Of a stretch of DNA of 64,000 bases, positions 1 through 9,878 are shown one piece after another. The number at the start of each line of letters is the position of its first letter. Within the stretch, counting starts at the first letter, position 1. The translations under genes were made by a program, and so were the position numbers. The notes beneath the pieces are model-generated. The model saw nothing but the letters and a program-made list of their open reading frames with translations, was not told the DNA's origin and did no database searches. The DNA comes from Alnus glutinosa (lineage: Eukaryota > Streptophyta > Magnoliopsida > Fagales > Betulaceae), in contig NC_084889.1 of assembly GCF_958979055.1 (NCBI RefSeq), forward strand, positions 28,784,261-28,848,260, given 5' to 3'.

Positions 1-99
1 GAAGAGGAAGGTAATATTTGTTATTTGTATATTTATTTTTTTTCATTAACTTATATTATTATTTTTTATTACACTAATTCCTCTTATCTTTTGATGTAG

Positions 100-215
100 A
101 ATTGACAAAAATGAATGTTGAAGAGCTTGAAGAAGATATTTTGACTTTGAATCTCAATTCCAATGATGTTTTGGTTCCAAGTTCATCAGGAACAGCTTCT
201 ATTAATATTCCTTGA
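100..215 (+). CDS. 3' terminal exon of an unrecognised gene (partial)
   Basis: A short open stretch follows a splice-acceptor-like TGTAG at 95-99. It reads LTKMNVEELEEDILTL and continues about 20 residues to a TGA at 213-215. The first ten bases of the window (GAAGAGGAAG followed by GTAATA) look like the end of the previous exon with its donor, giving an intron of about 89 bp. The acidic, Leu-rich tail resembles the C-terminal tails of plant hAT/BED zinc-finger transposase-like proteins, but that is only an impression. No domain is visible and the rest of the gene lies outside the window. Confidence 0.35.
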
Positions 216-860
216 CATTTGCTTATATGTGGATGCGTTTTCTTTAATTATGGGTTTTGTTTTGCCCTTACGAACTGAAACTGAATTATGTAACTTATGT
301 CTTGCCCTTAGTAGTTAATAGTTGTAAAAATTTTAGTTATGTTTAGTTAACTTAAGTTTAACTTGAGAGGAATGGCTTATCATTTTTCTTTTTGTATTCC
401 TCTTAAATTTTAACAGAATATAGATAATTAAATATTAAATATTTGATAAAGAAGCTTAAATATGGTTGATGAACTTGATGGGGATATAACCGATTATTAA
501 CTCAGAATTGGCCCCCCTAGTTGGTAGATTCACTACCTAATATTAGTAAAAGAAAATGCAATTAAGTAGAGTAGGTTTCAAATTTTTTTCATTTTTTGGT
601 AGTTGGTCACTTTCACAAGGCATGCAGAAATTTGGTAAGATAAATAAATATGACAACTTATGCGTTATATTTTGTATAAACCATATACTACAATTCTCGT
701 AATATTCTAATACTATGGGTTGCTTAAAAAAATTGATTAATTTGTTGGACAATTGAAGTAATGGAAATAATGTTGATTTAATTTGCACTTACCAAGAGCC
801 AATGTAATTGTCAAAAATTACTGCAATTTAACCAACAAGATGAATTTACTGCAATTAAAT
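216..860. other. AT-rich intergenic stretch
   Basis: No gene, inverted repeat or recognisable element seen. Presumably the 3' flank of the upstream gene leading into the tandem array. Confidence 0.5.
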
Positions 861-2813
861 ATGCTAACTATTTAATATTGTTATATTGTTATATACTAAC
901 TATTAATAACTTAATATGTTAATTTAACATACTAAATATTGTTATCAAAGTATTATAATTAATATGTAATACTATATATATTATACTATGTTTACTATTT
1001 ACTAATATATTATACTATGTTTCAATGAGTGATCACAGCAGAATTCAAGCCCAAGTTTATGAACAACCTCTATGCATTTATTAATAACATAAATATATAA
1101 TATGTAAGTATATAAGGCATATTATAAAATATATTACATAACTATAGTTTATAAGTAACAAATTAATAATATGTTATTAGATATAACTACAAAGTATAAA
1201 CAATGGTATATGTATAATGTGAACAAATAGTAAGTCTAATATATTCTATATAACTAAGTAACTATAATATAAGTATAATATATAACTATTGTTAACCATG
1301 TGTGATGTGATATATGTGTTTATATATATATGCTAACTATTTAATTTAATATTGTTATATTGTTATATACTAACTATTAATAACTTAATATGTTAATTTA
1401 ACATACTAAATATTGTTATCAAAGTATTATAATTAATATGTAATACTATATATATTATACTATGTTTACTATTTACTAATATATTATACTATGTTTCAAT
1501 GAGTGATCACAGCAGAATTCAAGCCCAAGTTTATGAACAACCTCTATGCATTTATTAATAACATAAATATATAATATGTAAGTATATAAGGCATATTATA
1601 AAATATATTACATAACTATAGTTTATAAGTAACAAATTAATAATATGTTATTAGATATAACTACAAAGTATAAACAATGGTATATGTATAATGTGAACAA
1701 ATAGTAAGTCTAATATATTCTATATAACTAAGTAACTATAATATAAGTATAATATATAACTATTGTTAACCATGTGTGATGTGATATATGTGTTTATATA
1801 TATATGCTAACTATTTAATTTAATATTGTTATATTGTTATATACTAACTATTAATAACTTAATATGTTAATTTAACATACTAAATATTGTTATTAAAGTA
1901 TTATAATTAATATGTAATACTATATATATTATACTATGTTTACTATTTACTAATATATTATACTATGTTTCAATGAGTGATCACAGCAGAATTCAAGCCC
2001 AAGTTTATGAACAACTTCTATGCGTTTATTAATAACATAAATATATAATATGTAAGTATATAAGGCATATTATAAAATATATTACATAACTATAGTTTAT
2101 AAGTAACAAATTAATAATATGTTATTATATATAACTACAAAGTATAAACAATGGTATATGTATAATGTGAACAAATAGTAAGTCTAATATATTCTATATA
2201 ACTAAGTAATTATAATATAAGTATAATATATAACTATTGTTAACCATGTGTGATGTGATATATGTGTTTATATATATATGCTAACTATTTAATTTAATAT
2301 TGTTATATTGTTATATACTAACTATTAATAACTTAATATGTTAATTTAACATACTAAATATTGTTATTAAAGTATTATAATTAATATGTAATACTATATA
2401 TATTATACTATGTTTACTATTTACTAATATATTATACTATGTTTCAATGAGTGATCACAGCAGAATTCAAGCCCAAGTTTATGAACAACCTCTATGCGTT
2501 TATTAATAACATAAATATATAATATGTAAGTATATAAGGCATATTATAAAATATATTACATAACTATAGTTTATAAGTAACAAATTAATAATATGTTATT
2601 ATATATAACTACAAAGTATAAACAATGGTATATGTATAATGTGAACAAATAGTAAGTCTAATATATTCTATATAACTAAGTAACTATAATATAAGTATAA
2701 TATATACTAACTATTAATAACTTAATATGTTAATTTAACATACTAAATATTGTTATCAAAGTATTATAATTAATATGTAATACTATATATATTATACTAT
2801 GTTTACTATTTAC
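861..2813. repeat. AT-rich tandem array, 474-bp unit, about four copies
   Basis: Units begin at ATGCTAACTATTTAAT, positions 861, 1330, 1804 and 2278, with spacings of 469, 474 and 474. The fourth copy loses about 85 bp near 2704 and runs straight into a partial fifth copy ending near 2813. Each unit has one less AT-rich core (GAGTGATCACAGCAGAATTC and the following 30 bases) inside otherwise nearly pure A/T. Copies 1 and 2 share variants (ATGCATTTAT, GTTATCAAAG, TTATTAGATA) that differ in copies 3 and 4 (ATGCGTTTAT, GTTATTAAAG, TTATTATATA), so the array is organised in pairs. Identity is high, so amplification is recent. A diverged single copy lies on the opposite strand at 50.62-50.98 kb. Confidence 0.93.
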
Positions 2814-3076
2814 AAATTTACTAACATCCTCTCATATTTGTAGAATATAATCAATATATAGATAAACCGAAATAGATAAAATATTTGTAGAATTACTATA
2901 ATATATATTATATAGGACCCTAAGTAACAAAGTGTAAAATTGTAAATAATAAAAACATATTATTAGGAATTCAAGTGGTTTTTCATTTTTCTTAAATTTT
3001 CGATACATTAGTTAATTTAGTTCTAATCTATTCGGTTTAATACTTTAATTTTGCTTAAGTTAAATATTAGGAATTC

Positions 3077-3288
3077 TCGTGTCGGGTCGTGTCGGGTAAA
3101 CGGGTGACACGGTTAATAGTCGGGTTAGTCGGGTCGTGTTCGGGTCACCCGATTATTAATCGGGTCGAGTTCGGGTCGCGTGTCACAACCCGATTAATAA
3201 TCGGGTCGGGTTCGGGTTGACACGTTAAAATAGTCGGGTCAGTCGGGTTGACCCGAACCCGACCCGAATGCACGATTTGCCAACCCTG
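3077..3288. mobile_element. hAT-like element end with CGGGT subterminal repeats (truncated)
   Basis: About 200 bp densely packed with CGGGT/ACCCG motifs in both orientations ends at TTTGCCAACCCTG (3276-3288). On the reverse strand this is CAGGGTTGGCAAA, a typical plant hAT-like terminus. No matching left terminus is visible. The element at 53568-54452 has related ends (TAGGGTTGGTAAA) and similar ACCCG/CGGGT interiors. Confidence 0.5.
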
Positions 3289-3295
3289 GTTAAGG

Positions 3296-3445
3296 TTAGG
3301 ATTTATGGCTATATATAGTACGTATACTTAGGATTATGGTTTATAGCTATATATAGTATATGCACTTAGGGTTAGGGTTTAGTTTTAATTTATAGTTTAC
3401 GGTTTAGTTTTAGAGCTTAGGGTTTAGCTATATGTACAATACATA
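3296..3445. repeat. degenerate telomere-like TTTAGGG stretch
   Basis: Irregular TTAGGGTTAGGGTTTAG (3366-3382) with scattered GGTTTAG and CTTAGGG variants, interrupted by a twice-repeated GCTATATATAGTA motif. It is too degenerate to be a true interstitial telomere. A C-strand counterpart (CCCTAAACCCCTAAA) occurs near 4950-4997. Confidence 0.45.
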
Positions 3446-3547
3446 CACTTAGGGCTGCATAGGTTTGTATTTTTGTTTACGTGGTTAAATTATATAAATA
3501 TATATATATAATTATAATATAATTTTTTTTATTAAATACAAATGCTA

Positions 3548-3695
3548 CAATGGGCGACGTGTATTTTAAATACACGTCGCCCATTGGGGACGTGGCATAA
3601 TACCACGTCCCTGATTGGACACGTGTACTTGGTACACGTGTCCAATTGTTTGGCCAGGACAGCTGCGCGGGAGTTCTCCCGCGCGCCACCTGGCC
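3548..3695. repeat. cluster of four consecutive GC-rich hairpins
   Basis: Four near-perfect palindromes lie end to end. Hairpin 1 is 3548-3586 with 19-bp arms around one base. Hairpin 2 is 3587-3611 with 9-bp arms (GGGACGTGG) and a 7-nt loop. Hairpin 3 is 3614-3646 with 15-bp arms (ATTGGACACGTGTAC) and a 3-nt loop. Hairpin 4 is 3652-3695, an inner GCGCGGGAG stem with a 2-nt loop inside an outer GGCCAGG stem. The block is a GC island between A/T simple repeats, and ACGTG recurs in three stems. The open frame across it is a by-product of the symmetry. It may be subterminal repeat structure of a DNA transposon, since a similar but weaker arrangement occurs at 20.37-20.47 kb. Confidence 0.9.
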
Positions 3696-3751
3696 GGATA
3701 CTGCGAATTATATATATATAAATTATTTAAAATTAAAATAATATATTATTT

Positions 3752-3782
<31 letters not shown>

Positions 3783-3785
3783 TTG

Positions 3786-3807
3786 AAATGGGTAGCTTCC
3801 ATTTGAG

Positions 3808-3850
<43 letters not shown>

Positions 3851-4260
3851 TCTCTCACAGCCGCACCGGCCAGCTCCCTGACCATCGCGCGTCCGCCCTT
3901 CCCGCCGGTGACACGCCCTCTCTCCAGCTCTCTCTGCTCGGTTTTCTCTCTCTTTCTCTCTCTCTCTACCTTTCTCTCTGTATCTCTCTCTCCCTCTCTA
4001 TCTCTCTCTACCTGTCTAAACTCCGGCCAGCCACCACTTAGGGTAAGCTTTCAGTACCCTCTCTGGCCATTTTTTTTTCTCTCTCTCTCTCTCTACCTCT
4101 CTCTCTCTCTTTCTCTCTTTGTGTATCTCTCCCTATCTCTCTCTGTATCTCTATATGTCTCTCTCTCTATCGCTCGCTCTTTCCCTATCTCTCTCTGCCT
4201 CTCTCTCTGTATCTCTATGTCTCTCTCTCTTTGTAATGTAACGTTTGTTTTTGTTTTTAA
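3786..4260. repeat. CT-rich low-complexity tract
   Basis: Dominated by (CT)n runs with a GC-rich island (about 3858-3945). An (AT)n tract precedes it (about 3706-3784). The long Ser/Leu open frame is a repeat artefact. CT-rich leaders followed by an acceptor-like TGCAG (near 4300) occur in transcribed 5' UTRs, but no coding exon follows. Confidence 0.6.
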
Positions 4261-4997
4261 TTTTTTCTGTTAGTATTAATTTTTTCCTCCCAAAAAATGC
4301 AGGTACAAAAAATACAAGAACCATATATTACACCACAGAGTACAGGATTGTGAGTAATTTCCAAATTTTGTTTCCTTAATTTTTTGGCTACAATAAATTT
4401 CATACATTTTACTGTATTTGTTTATATATTTTTCCTAATTGTTTATCATTTCAGTATTACTATATATTGTTGGGTTTGTATATATATTGTTGTGTCATTT
4501 TTTTGGTTTTGTTGTGGTTGGTTATTATGCATGGGAAATATGCATGCGTACAGTTTTATGTTTTTTGGTGATATATTTTACCATTTACAAATTTGTGTTG
4601 TTATTATCATTTTTGGCAATTATCATATTTTGGTTTTTGGGAATTCTAAAAAACTGAAATATGAAAAAATGACTCATAAAAATGGTCTTCATATACAAAA
4701 TCACTTTTTAAAAATAAAATTATGGAATTGTTTAAAATAAAATTGAAACAAGTATATCGTACTATTTCAACATTTTTGGCTATAGAGAGAAAAATAAAAT
4801 TGAAGGAATCATTTTTGGTTATTTCTTACAAAAACTATTTAGAACAAACTCCATATCATTTTATAATAAAATGACCGTATCCGACAATTTCAACCAAAAT
4901 TAAAATCAATAATTAATGAAAAAAAACCCTTTAAAAAAAAACAAAAACCTTAACCCTAAACCCCTAAAAAAAAACAAACACCCTAACCTTAAACCCT
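4261..4997. other. intergenic stretch, no gene seen
   Basis: AT-rich sequence ending in A-rich and CCCTAAA-like bases (4920-4997) that abut the truncated LTR at 4998. Small open frames here have no recognisable content. Confidence 0.4.
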
Positions 4998-5893
4998 CTT
5001 AAAATTGATTGATTTTATTACGCAAAATTGGTTATTTAATTCCCAAGGAATTCAAAGCATTCACTGTACCCGTAGTTAACAATGAATCAAGGAATTTTGC
5101 AGAACAAAAACCTTTTTCTAAGAATAAATCATGCAATCAATTAAAAAGATATTACATTAAAAACCATAAAAGAGTTGAAAAATAAATACTACAATCTTAT
5201 TAAAAGTTTCACCCTTAGCCTCAGCTAGAAATTTAGCTAGACATGATTATGTAAATAAATTTCATCGTTAAAATCATAAACATCGTGCTAGCAAAATACA
5301 ATAACTGAGAAGAAAATAAAAATAAATCTTGAACCGTCGTCGCTGTCTTCTTTGATCTTGAGCTGAACGTCTTCTTCTTTTTTTCTGCAATTTTTTCGGC
5401 CCTCTTGTTTGTTGCCGTGTTGCTTCTCTTATAGATATTAGAGTTATTCTTCTTTTGGGATTCGTACTACTATAAGAATCTCAGTCTTCTCTTTGTTCCA
5501 TGTCTCTCTCTTACACTTGAAATAAAACTCCGCTTCTTTTTATAAGAGCCAAAGACACATTTTTCTTCTTGGTTTTGTCATGTAGTAGTATTAGAATGTT
5601 TATCCAATTCGTAGGTCTAGCAGTTTGGTTTCACCTCTTCTTGTTTTACACATTGGACTCTATCTTGGGCATAGAATATACTTATTCTTTTGACCCACAT
5701 CTTGGCTTTTACTTTTCGATTTCTTTTGTAATTCCTGCATAACACAATTTCTTGCATTAATATATCATTTAATCTTAATATTAATATTTGAACAACATTC
5801 CACAATTAAATATAAAATGCAAGAATTAAATTATAATAAAGTATGATAATACTTATTTTAATAAGAAAAATAAGCACTTTTAAGCTATTATCA
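4998..5893 (-). repeat. 3' LTR, truncated at its outer end
   Basis: It aligns with 10193-11089 of the other LTR from TTAAAATTGATTGATTTTAT to the shared end AAGCTATTATCA. About 310 bp corresponding to 9879-10190 is missing, replaced by unrelated CCCTAAA-like sequence. Confidence 0.9.
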
Positions 5894-5915
5894 CACTCTC
5901 CAACCAACCTATTGC
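5894..5915 (-). promoter_or_regulatory. polypurine tract-like site next to the 3' LTR
   Basis: Reading the minus strand, GGTTGGTTGGAGAGTG sits immediately before the LTR start TGATAATAGC. That is the expected position for plus-strand priming. It is purine-rich but interrupted by T, so the call rests on position. Confidence 0.5.
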
Positions 5916-6524
5916 TAGTCCCTAGCAATTCAAGCGACTTCAAACAAACTAAAACAGACTCAAGAAAAGAATTATTTTTTTCTTCTTTTTTTTTTTTTTT
6001 TAAATGTAGAGAAAAAAAAAATTAAAATAAAAGTTCTAACTACACCACTTTCGCTGGCATTCTCGATTGCATTTAGCAAATGCAACAAGCCTTTAAACCC
6101 CTAGGTGTCCCTAGTGGACGAGTTATAGTCTCGTGAGGGCTTACCAGAAGCGATACCCACAAACGCTATATTATTTCCAACCACCTGCTCAGTCTTGACT
6201 TCAAATTTAATAAATGCCAAACTATGTTATCTGTGAGAGTGGAGTAGCACAAAATATAATTCTTATTCATTAACAAGCTTAGAAGCACAAACTTCATTTT
6301 CACAAGTTTAGGACATCCAAAATAGGTCACATCACCTATAATTGGCTACTGAAACGCCACAAGTCCTCTTTTGGTGTAGAGTGAACTATCACACAATCAT
6401 GGGGCTTCAAAGTAATTCCTATATACATGATTCAATACCCCAAAATTCATTGGAATCTCCATTAGATGAAACAACCAAGGCAGAAATTAAACTACTTTTT
6501 CTATTTTCTTTTTCTTTTTCTTTT

Positions 6525-6565
<41 letters not shown>

Positions 6566-7075
6566 ACCATGTGTGGATTGTGCAATGCTTAGCTCCTTTA
6601 AGTTTTCTAATTGACCCATGTATCGAGCTTTAAACCAATGATTCCCAAGCCTGAGGACTTTATTTGGTTTCACAATTCATACCCCACGACTATATGCTAG
6701 TGTGCTTGTGCTAAGTTCAAAGTGAAACGAGTGAAGTATTCAATAGCTAAAAATAAGCAGCAAAATTCAAATTTCCTAGTCCTGTAATCATGTATTCGTG
6801 AATTTAAGCTTGCCAATGAACTTCGAATCAAAATTAAGGTTCCACAACACTATCAAAAATGACTTACTCAGGTATTCAAGTTCAACATAACCGTTAAAGA
6901 AGTCAAGACATCATTGCAATTTTTTTTTTTTTTTTTTCAATCACTGTCAACTCCTCCCCCCAACCTAAAACTTATATTGTCATCAATGTAACAAAAGGAA
7001 GCAAAAAGTATGGGTTAAGAAGAGTACCCTAAACACAACCCAAACTAACATTACTACTACAATTGCCAATCACAT
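5916..7075 (-). other. retrotransposon internal non-coding region
   Basis: Lies between protease and 3' LTR of the gypsy element, where reverse transcriptase and integrase would normally sit. It holds a (CT)n microsatellite (about 6528-6563) and poly-T near 6920. No polymerase motif is visible in any frame. Confidence 0.6.
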
Positions 7076-7963
7076 TTAGGTGTTTGGCAAATCCTGATAA
7101 ACGGGATCCACCAGATTAAAAGACTCATTCTTAAGCTTACAATCTTCAAAAAATGGTTTCAAATATTTTTCTTTAAAAGCATTGCCATTTTTTGATTTTT
7201 CAATTTTCGGTGCTATGAAATTAGATGGATGAGTTTTAATGGGACTATACAAGTCCTCAAAACATGGGTTCCTTCCATTAGTGTCCATCATTGGATTAGC
7301 ATCCAAAATATCATTAGCCATGTCCAATTCTATATCATCACTATTGGGATTCAGTAAACATGCATCTATTGGTTCAGAAATCATAGAATGAGCAAATTTA
7401 CTTTCCGCCAAATTTTGGATCATGTATACCTCAACAATTTCCTCATCATCATCAATGGCAGGTTGCTTATAAATGTTAAAGATGTTCAACTCAACGGTCA
7501 TATTTCCAAATGTGAGCTTCATGATTCCATTCCTGCAATTAATCAAAGCATTAGAAGTAGCTAAAAATGGTCGTCCTAAAATGACAGGAACGTCAATGCT
7601 AGATGGTGTAAAAGGCTTTGTATCTAAAACAATGAAATCCACTAGAAAGTAAAATTTATCCACTTGAACTAAAACATCTTCTACTATCCCTCTCGGTATA
7701 ACAACAGATCGGTCGGCAAGTTGCAAAACAACTTTGGTGGGTTTTAATTCACCAAGACCTAACTGCTCATAAAATGAGTATGGTAGTAAATTGACACCAG
7801 ATCCTAAATCAATCAATGCTTTATCAATCTTAGAATCACCAATGATGCATGGGATAGTGGGTGATCCAGGGTCTTTATGCATGAAAGGGATTTTCTGCTG
7901 AATTATCGAACTTACCTGCTCTGTTAAAAATGCATTCTTTTGCACAAAAAGCTTACAGTGCAA
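7076..7963 (-). CDS. retrotransposon aspartic protease region (frameshifted from gag)
   Basis: A frame of 295 codons with a retropepsin-like domain in its first half. IPCIIGDSKIDKALIDLGSG is followed by VNLLPYSFYEQLGLGELKPT, then VILGRPFLATSNALI near residues 130-145. The catalytic loop reads D-L-G-S-G; related plant gypsy proteases usually read D-L-G-A-S, so activity is doubtful. The domain would cleave the Gag-Pol polyprotein. The listed start is not a true start: the frame overlaps the end of the gag frame by 40 bases, and gag-pro in this group is normally continuous, so a small frameshift near 7950 separates them. The C-terminal 120 residues are acidic linker, after which reverse transcriptase is absent. 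Confidence 0.85.
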   Translation of the reverse strand: MHCKLFVQKNAFLTEQVSSIIQQKIPFMHKDPGSPTIPCIIGDSKIDKALIDLGSGVNLLPYSFYEQLGLGELKPTKVVLQLADRSVVIPRGIVEDVLVQVDKFYFLVDFIVLDTKPFTPSSIDVPVILGRPFLATSNALINCRNGIMKLTFGNMTVELNIFNIYKQPAIDDDEEIVEVYMIQNLAESKFAHSMISEPIDACLLNPNSDDIELDMANDILDANPMMDTNGRNPCFEDLYSPIKTHPSNFIAPKIEKSKNGNAFKEKYLKPFFEDCKLKNESFNLVDPVYQDLPNT

Positions 7964-9600
7964 AGATCTTTCAGAAATTTTGCATATGATGGAATTTGTT
8001 TGATGGCATCTAACAAAGGGATATTTATCTTTACCTGTTTGAACACTTCCAAGACATCTTGATTTGTTGTCCCCATTTTAGGTGCAAGCAACCTTTGGGG
8101 GAATGGGGCAATAGGCTTATACACTTTTTCCTCAACATCCTCAACCTTACTAGACATGTCATCATCCTTGGTTTCTAAATTTTTCTTGGGTTCTGAAACC
8201 TTTGTTGGGATTTCTTTGTTAACCTCCTTTCCACTCCTAAGGATAGTGACAGACTTAGCATGTTTCACTTGAGTATTTTGGACTTCATTTACCCCATACC
8301 GTGGGTTAGGTTTAGGTTGAGATGGAAACTTTCCTTTTTCTTGAATGCTCATAAATGAGGTGATCTTGGTGAGAGTGATTTTTATGTCATCGATGGCTTG
8401 TGATGTTCGATTATTGAATGTGTCTTGCCCTTGCATAAATGTTTGCAACGTATCCTCAAGAGTCCTCTTATGTGGGGGACGATAAAGAACAAAGTTAGAG
8501 GGCTCTTGAGGTGGTGGTGGTGCATTATTCTCCTGTCTCCAACTAAAATTGGGGTGATCCCTCCACCCCGAATTGTATGTCTCAGAGTATGGAGAATTAA
8601 AAGGCTTTTTGTAAGTGTTTATGGCATTTGCTTGTTCATGCAATACTTCTTTAAAAGCTGGAATAGTTGGACACTCACGTGTTGTGTGTCCACTGACTTC
8701 ACAAATGCTATACACTTCTTCTTTTTGCACAGATTTGATTTCATTATCTTTCCTTAATTCCATGGTTTCAACTTTTCTGGCCAAACTTGAAATTTTAGCA
8801 TATAAGTCATCCCCTTCCCTAAGGTAATACATACCCCCACTAAATGTAGTGGTAGGAGGCTTGGTCTTACTAAAACTTTCAGGGGCAGTGGTGTCCCAAG
8901 ATTGAGCATTTTCAGCTAGGTGGTCAAAGTATTCCCAAGCCTCATTGGGGTCTTTGTTTAAAAATTCACCATTGCACATCATTTCAACAAATTGGTGCAT
9001 TTCGGGCATCAAACCCTCATAGAAAAAATTAATGGTGCGCCAAATTTCATAGCCATGATGTGGGCAAGAATTTAACAAATCTTTAAAACGTTCCCAACAT
9101 TGATAAAATGTCTCATTTTCCTTTTGAACAAAATTCATGATTTGTCTTTTAAGAGCATTTGTCCTATGAATAGGAAAAAACTTTTTGAAAAATTCAGTTT
9201 GCATCTCTTGCTATGTGCCTATTGTCCTAGGTTTCAAAGCATTAAGCCAAGTCTTAGCTTTCAAAGCATTAAGCCAAGTCTTAGCTTTATGTTTTAGAGA
9301 GAAAGGAAACAATTTAAGCCTAACTAATTCTTCACTACAAGTTTGGTCATGAAAAGTGAAACATACTTCCTCAAATTCTTTTACGTGCAAATAAGGATTT
9401 TCAGACTCAATACCATGGAATTTAGGAAGTAATGGAATCGTATCTGGTTTGAAATTAAAATTATTACCTTGGTGAGGAAAAATAATGCATGAAGGGGTAC
9501 TGCTGTGAGGGGGTTGCAAATATTCACTCAATGACCGCATTGGTGGATCATTATGATTCAAATTCTCATTCTCCCCATGATTACTACCATCATCAGCCAT
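7924..9600 (-). pseudogene. retrotransposon gag, interrupted by a stop codon
   Basis: Gag begins at the ATG at 9600 (MADDGSNHGENENLN) and carries the Retrotrans_gag-type core (FHGIESENPYLHVKEFEEVC, LKLFPFSLKHKAKTWL). It meets an in-frame TAG at 9213-9211 where relatives have Trp, then continues in the same frame (QEMQTEFFKKFF) to 7924. A 24-bp direct duplication near 9230-9280 repeats AKTWLNAL. The nucleic-acid-binding knuckle near 8690 reads CEVSGHTTREC and appears to lack its first Cys. In an intact element Gag forms the particle that packages the RNA. Here the stop, duplication and frameshift before protease mean no full Gag can be made without readthrough. Confidence 0.88.
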
Positions 9601-9854
9601 CGTGCCAAGTGTCTGAGAATGTACTGAAGACTCAAACAAATTTTCTAAACACACTTCAAACTCTATTTTTATCAAACGACTACTCTGATCACGATACCAA
9701 GCATTCATACACCAACAAACACACAATAAAATAAATAAAAAAAGAAAAAAGAAAAAGAAAATTAAAGATGGAACGAGTTTACCGGATATGTGACGAATCG
9801 AAAATCGAAGCAAACTTCGTTAAAACAGTCTGGTGCTCTTTATCAATGCCGAAA

Positions 9855-9871
9855 TCCCCGGCAACGGCGCC
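9855..9871 (-). promoter_or_regulatory. primer binding site, tRNA-Asp type
   Basis: The plus strand reads CCCCGGCAACGGCGCCA, identical to the 3' end of plant tRNA-Asp including CCA (known tRNA sequence). On the element's strand this is the PBS, 7 bases downstream of the 5' LTR end. It fixes orientation and supports the Athila/Tat assignment. Confidence 0.93.
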
Positions 9872-9878
9872 AAAAACT

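Noticed and set aside
861-2813. CRISPR-like or centromeric array
   Set aside because: The units are 474 bp, contiguous and without spacers, in a plant nuclear context. Four copies are too few to call a centromere satellite.
3366-3382. True interstitial telomere repeat
   Set aside because: Only two or three imperfect TTTAGGG-like units in a degenerate surround.
3477-3689. 70-codon minus-strand frame across the hairpins
   Set aside because: The frame is a by-product of palindromic sequence, and its tail comes from AT repeats.
3786-4273. 161-codon Ser/Leu open frame
   Set aside because: Translation of a CT-dinucleotide tract; no start context, domain or splice support.
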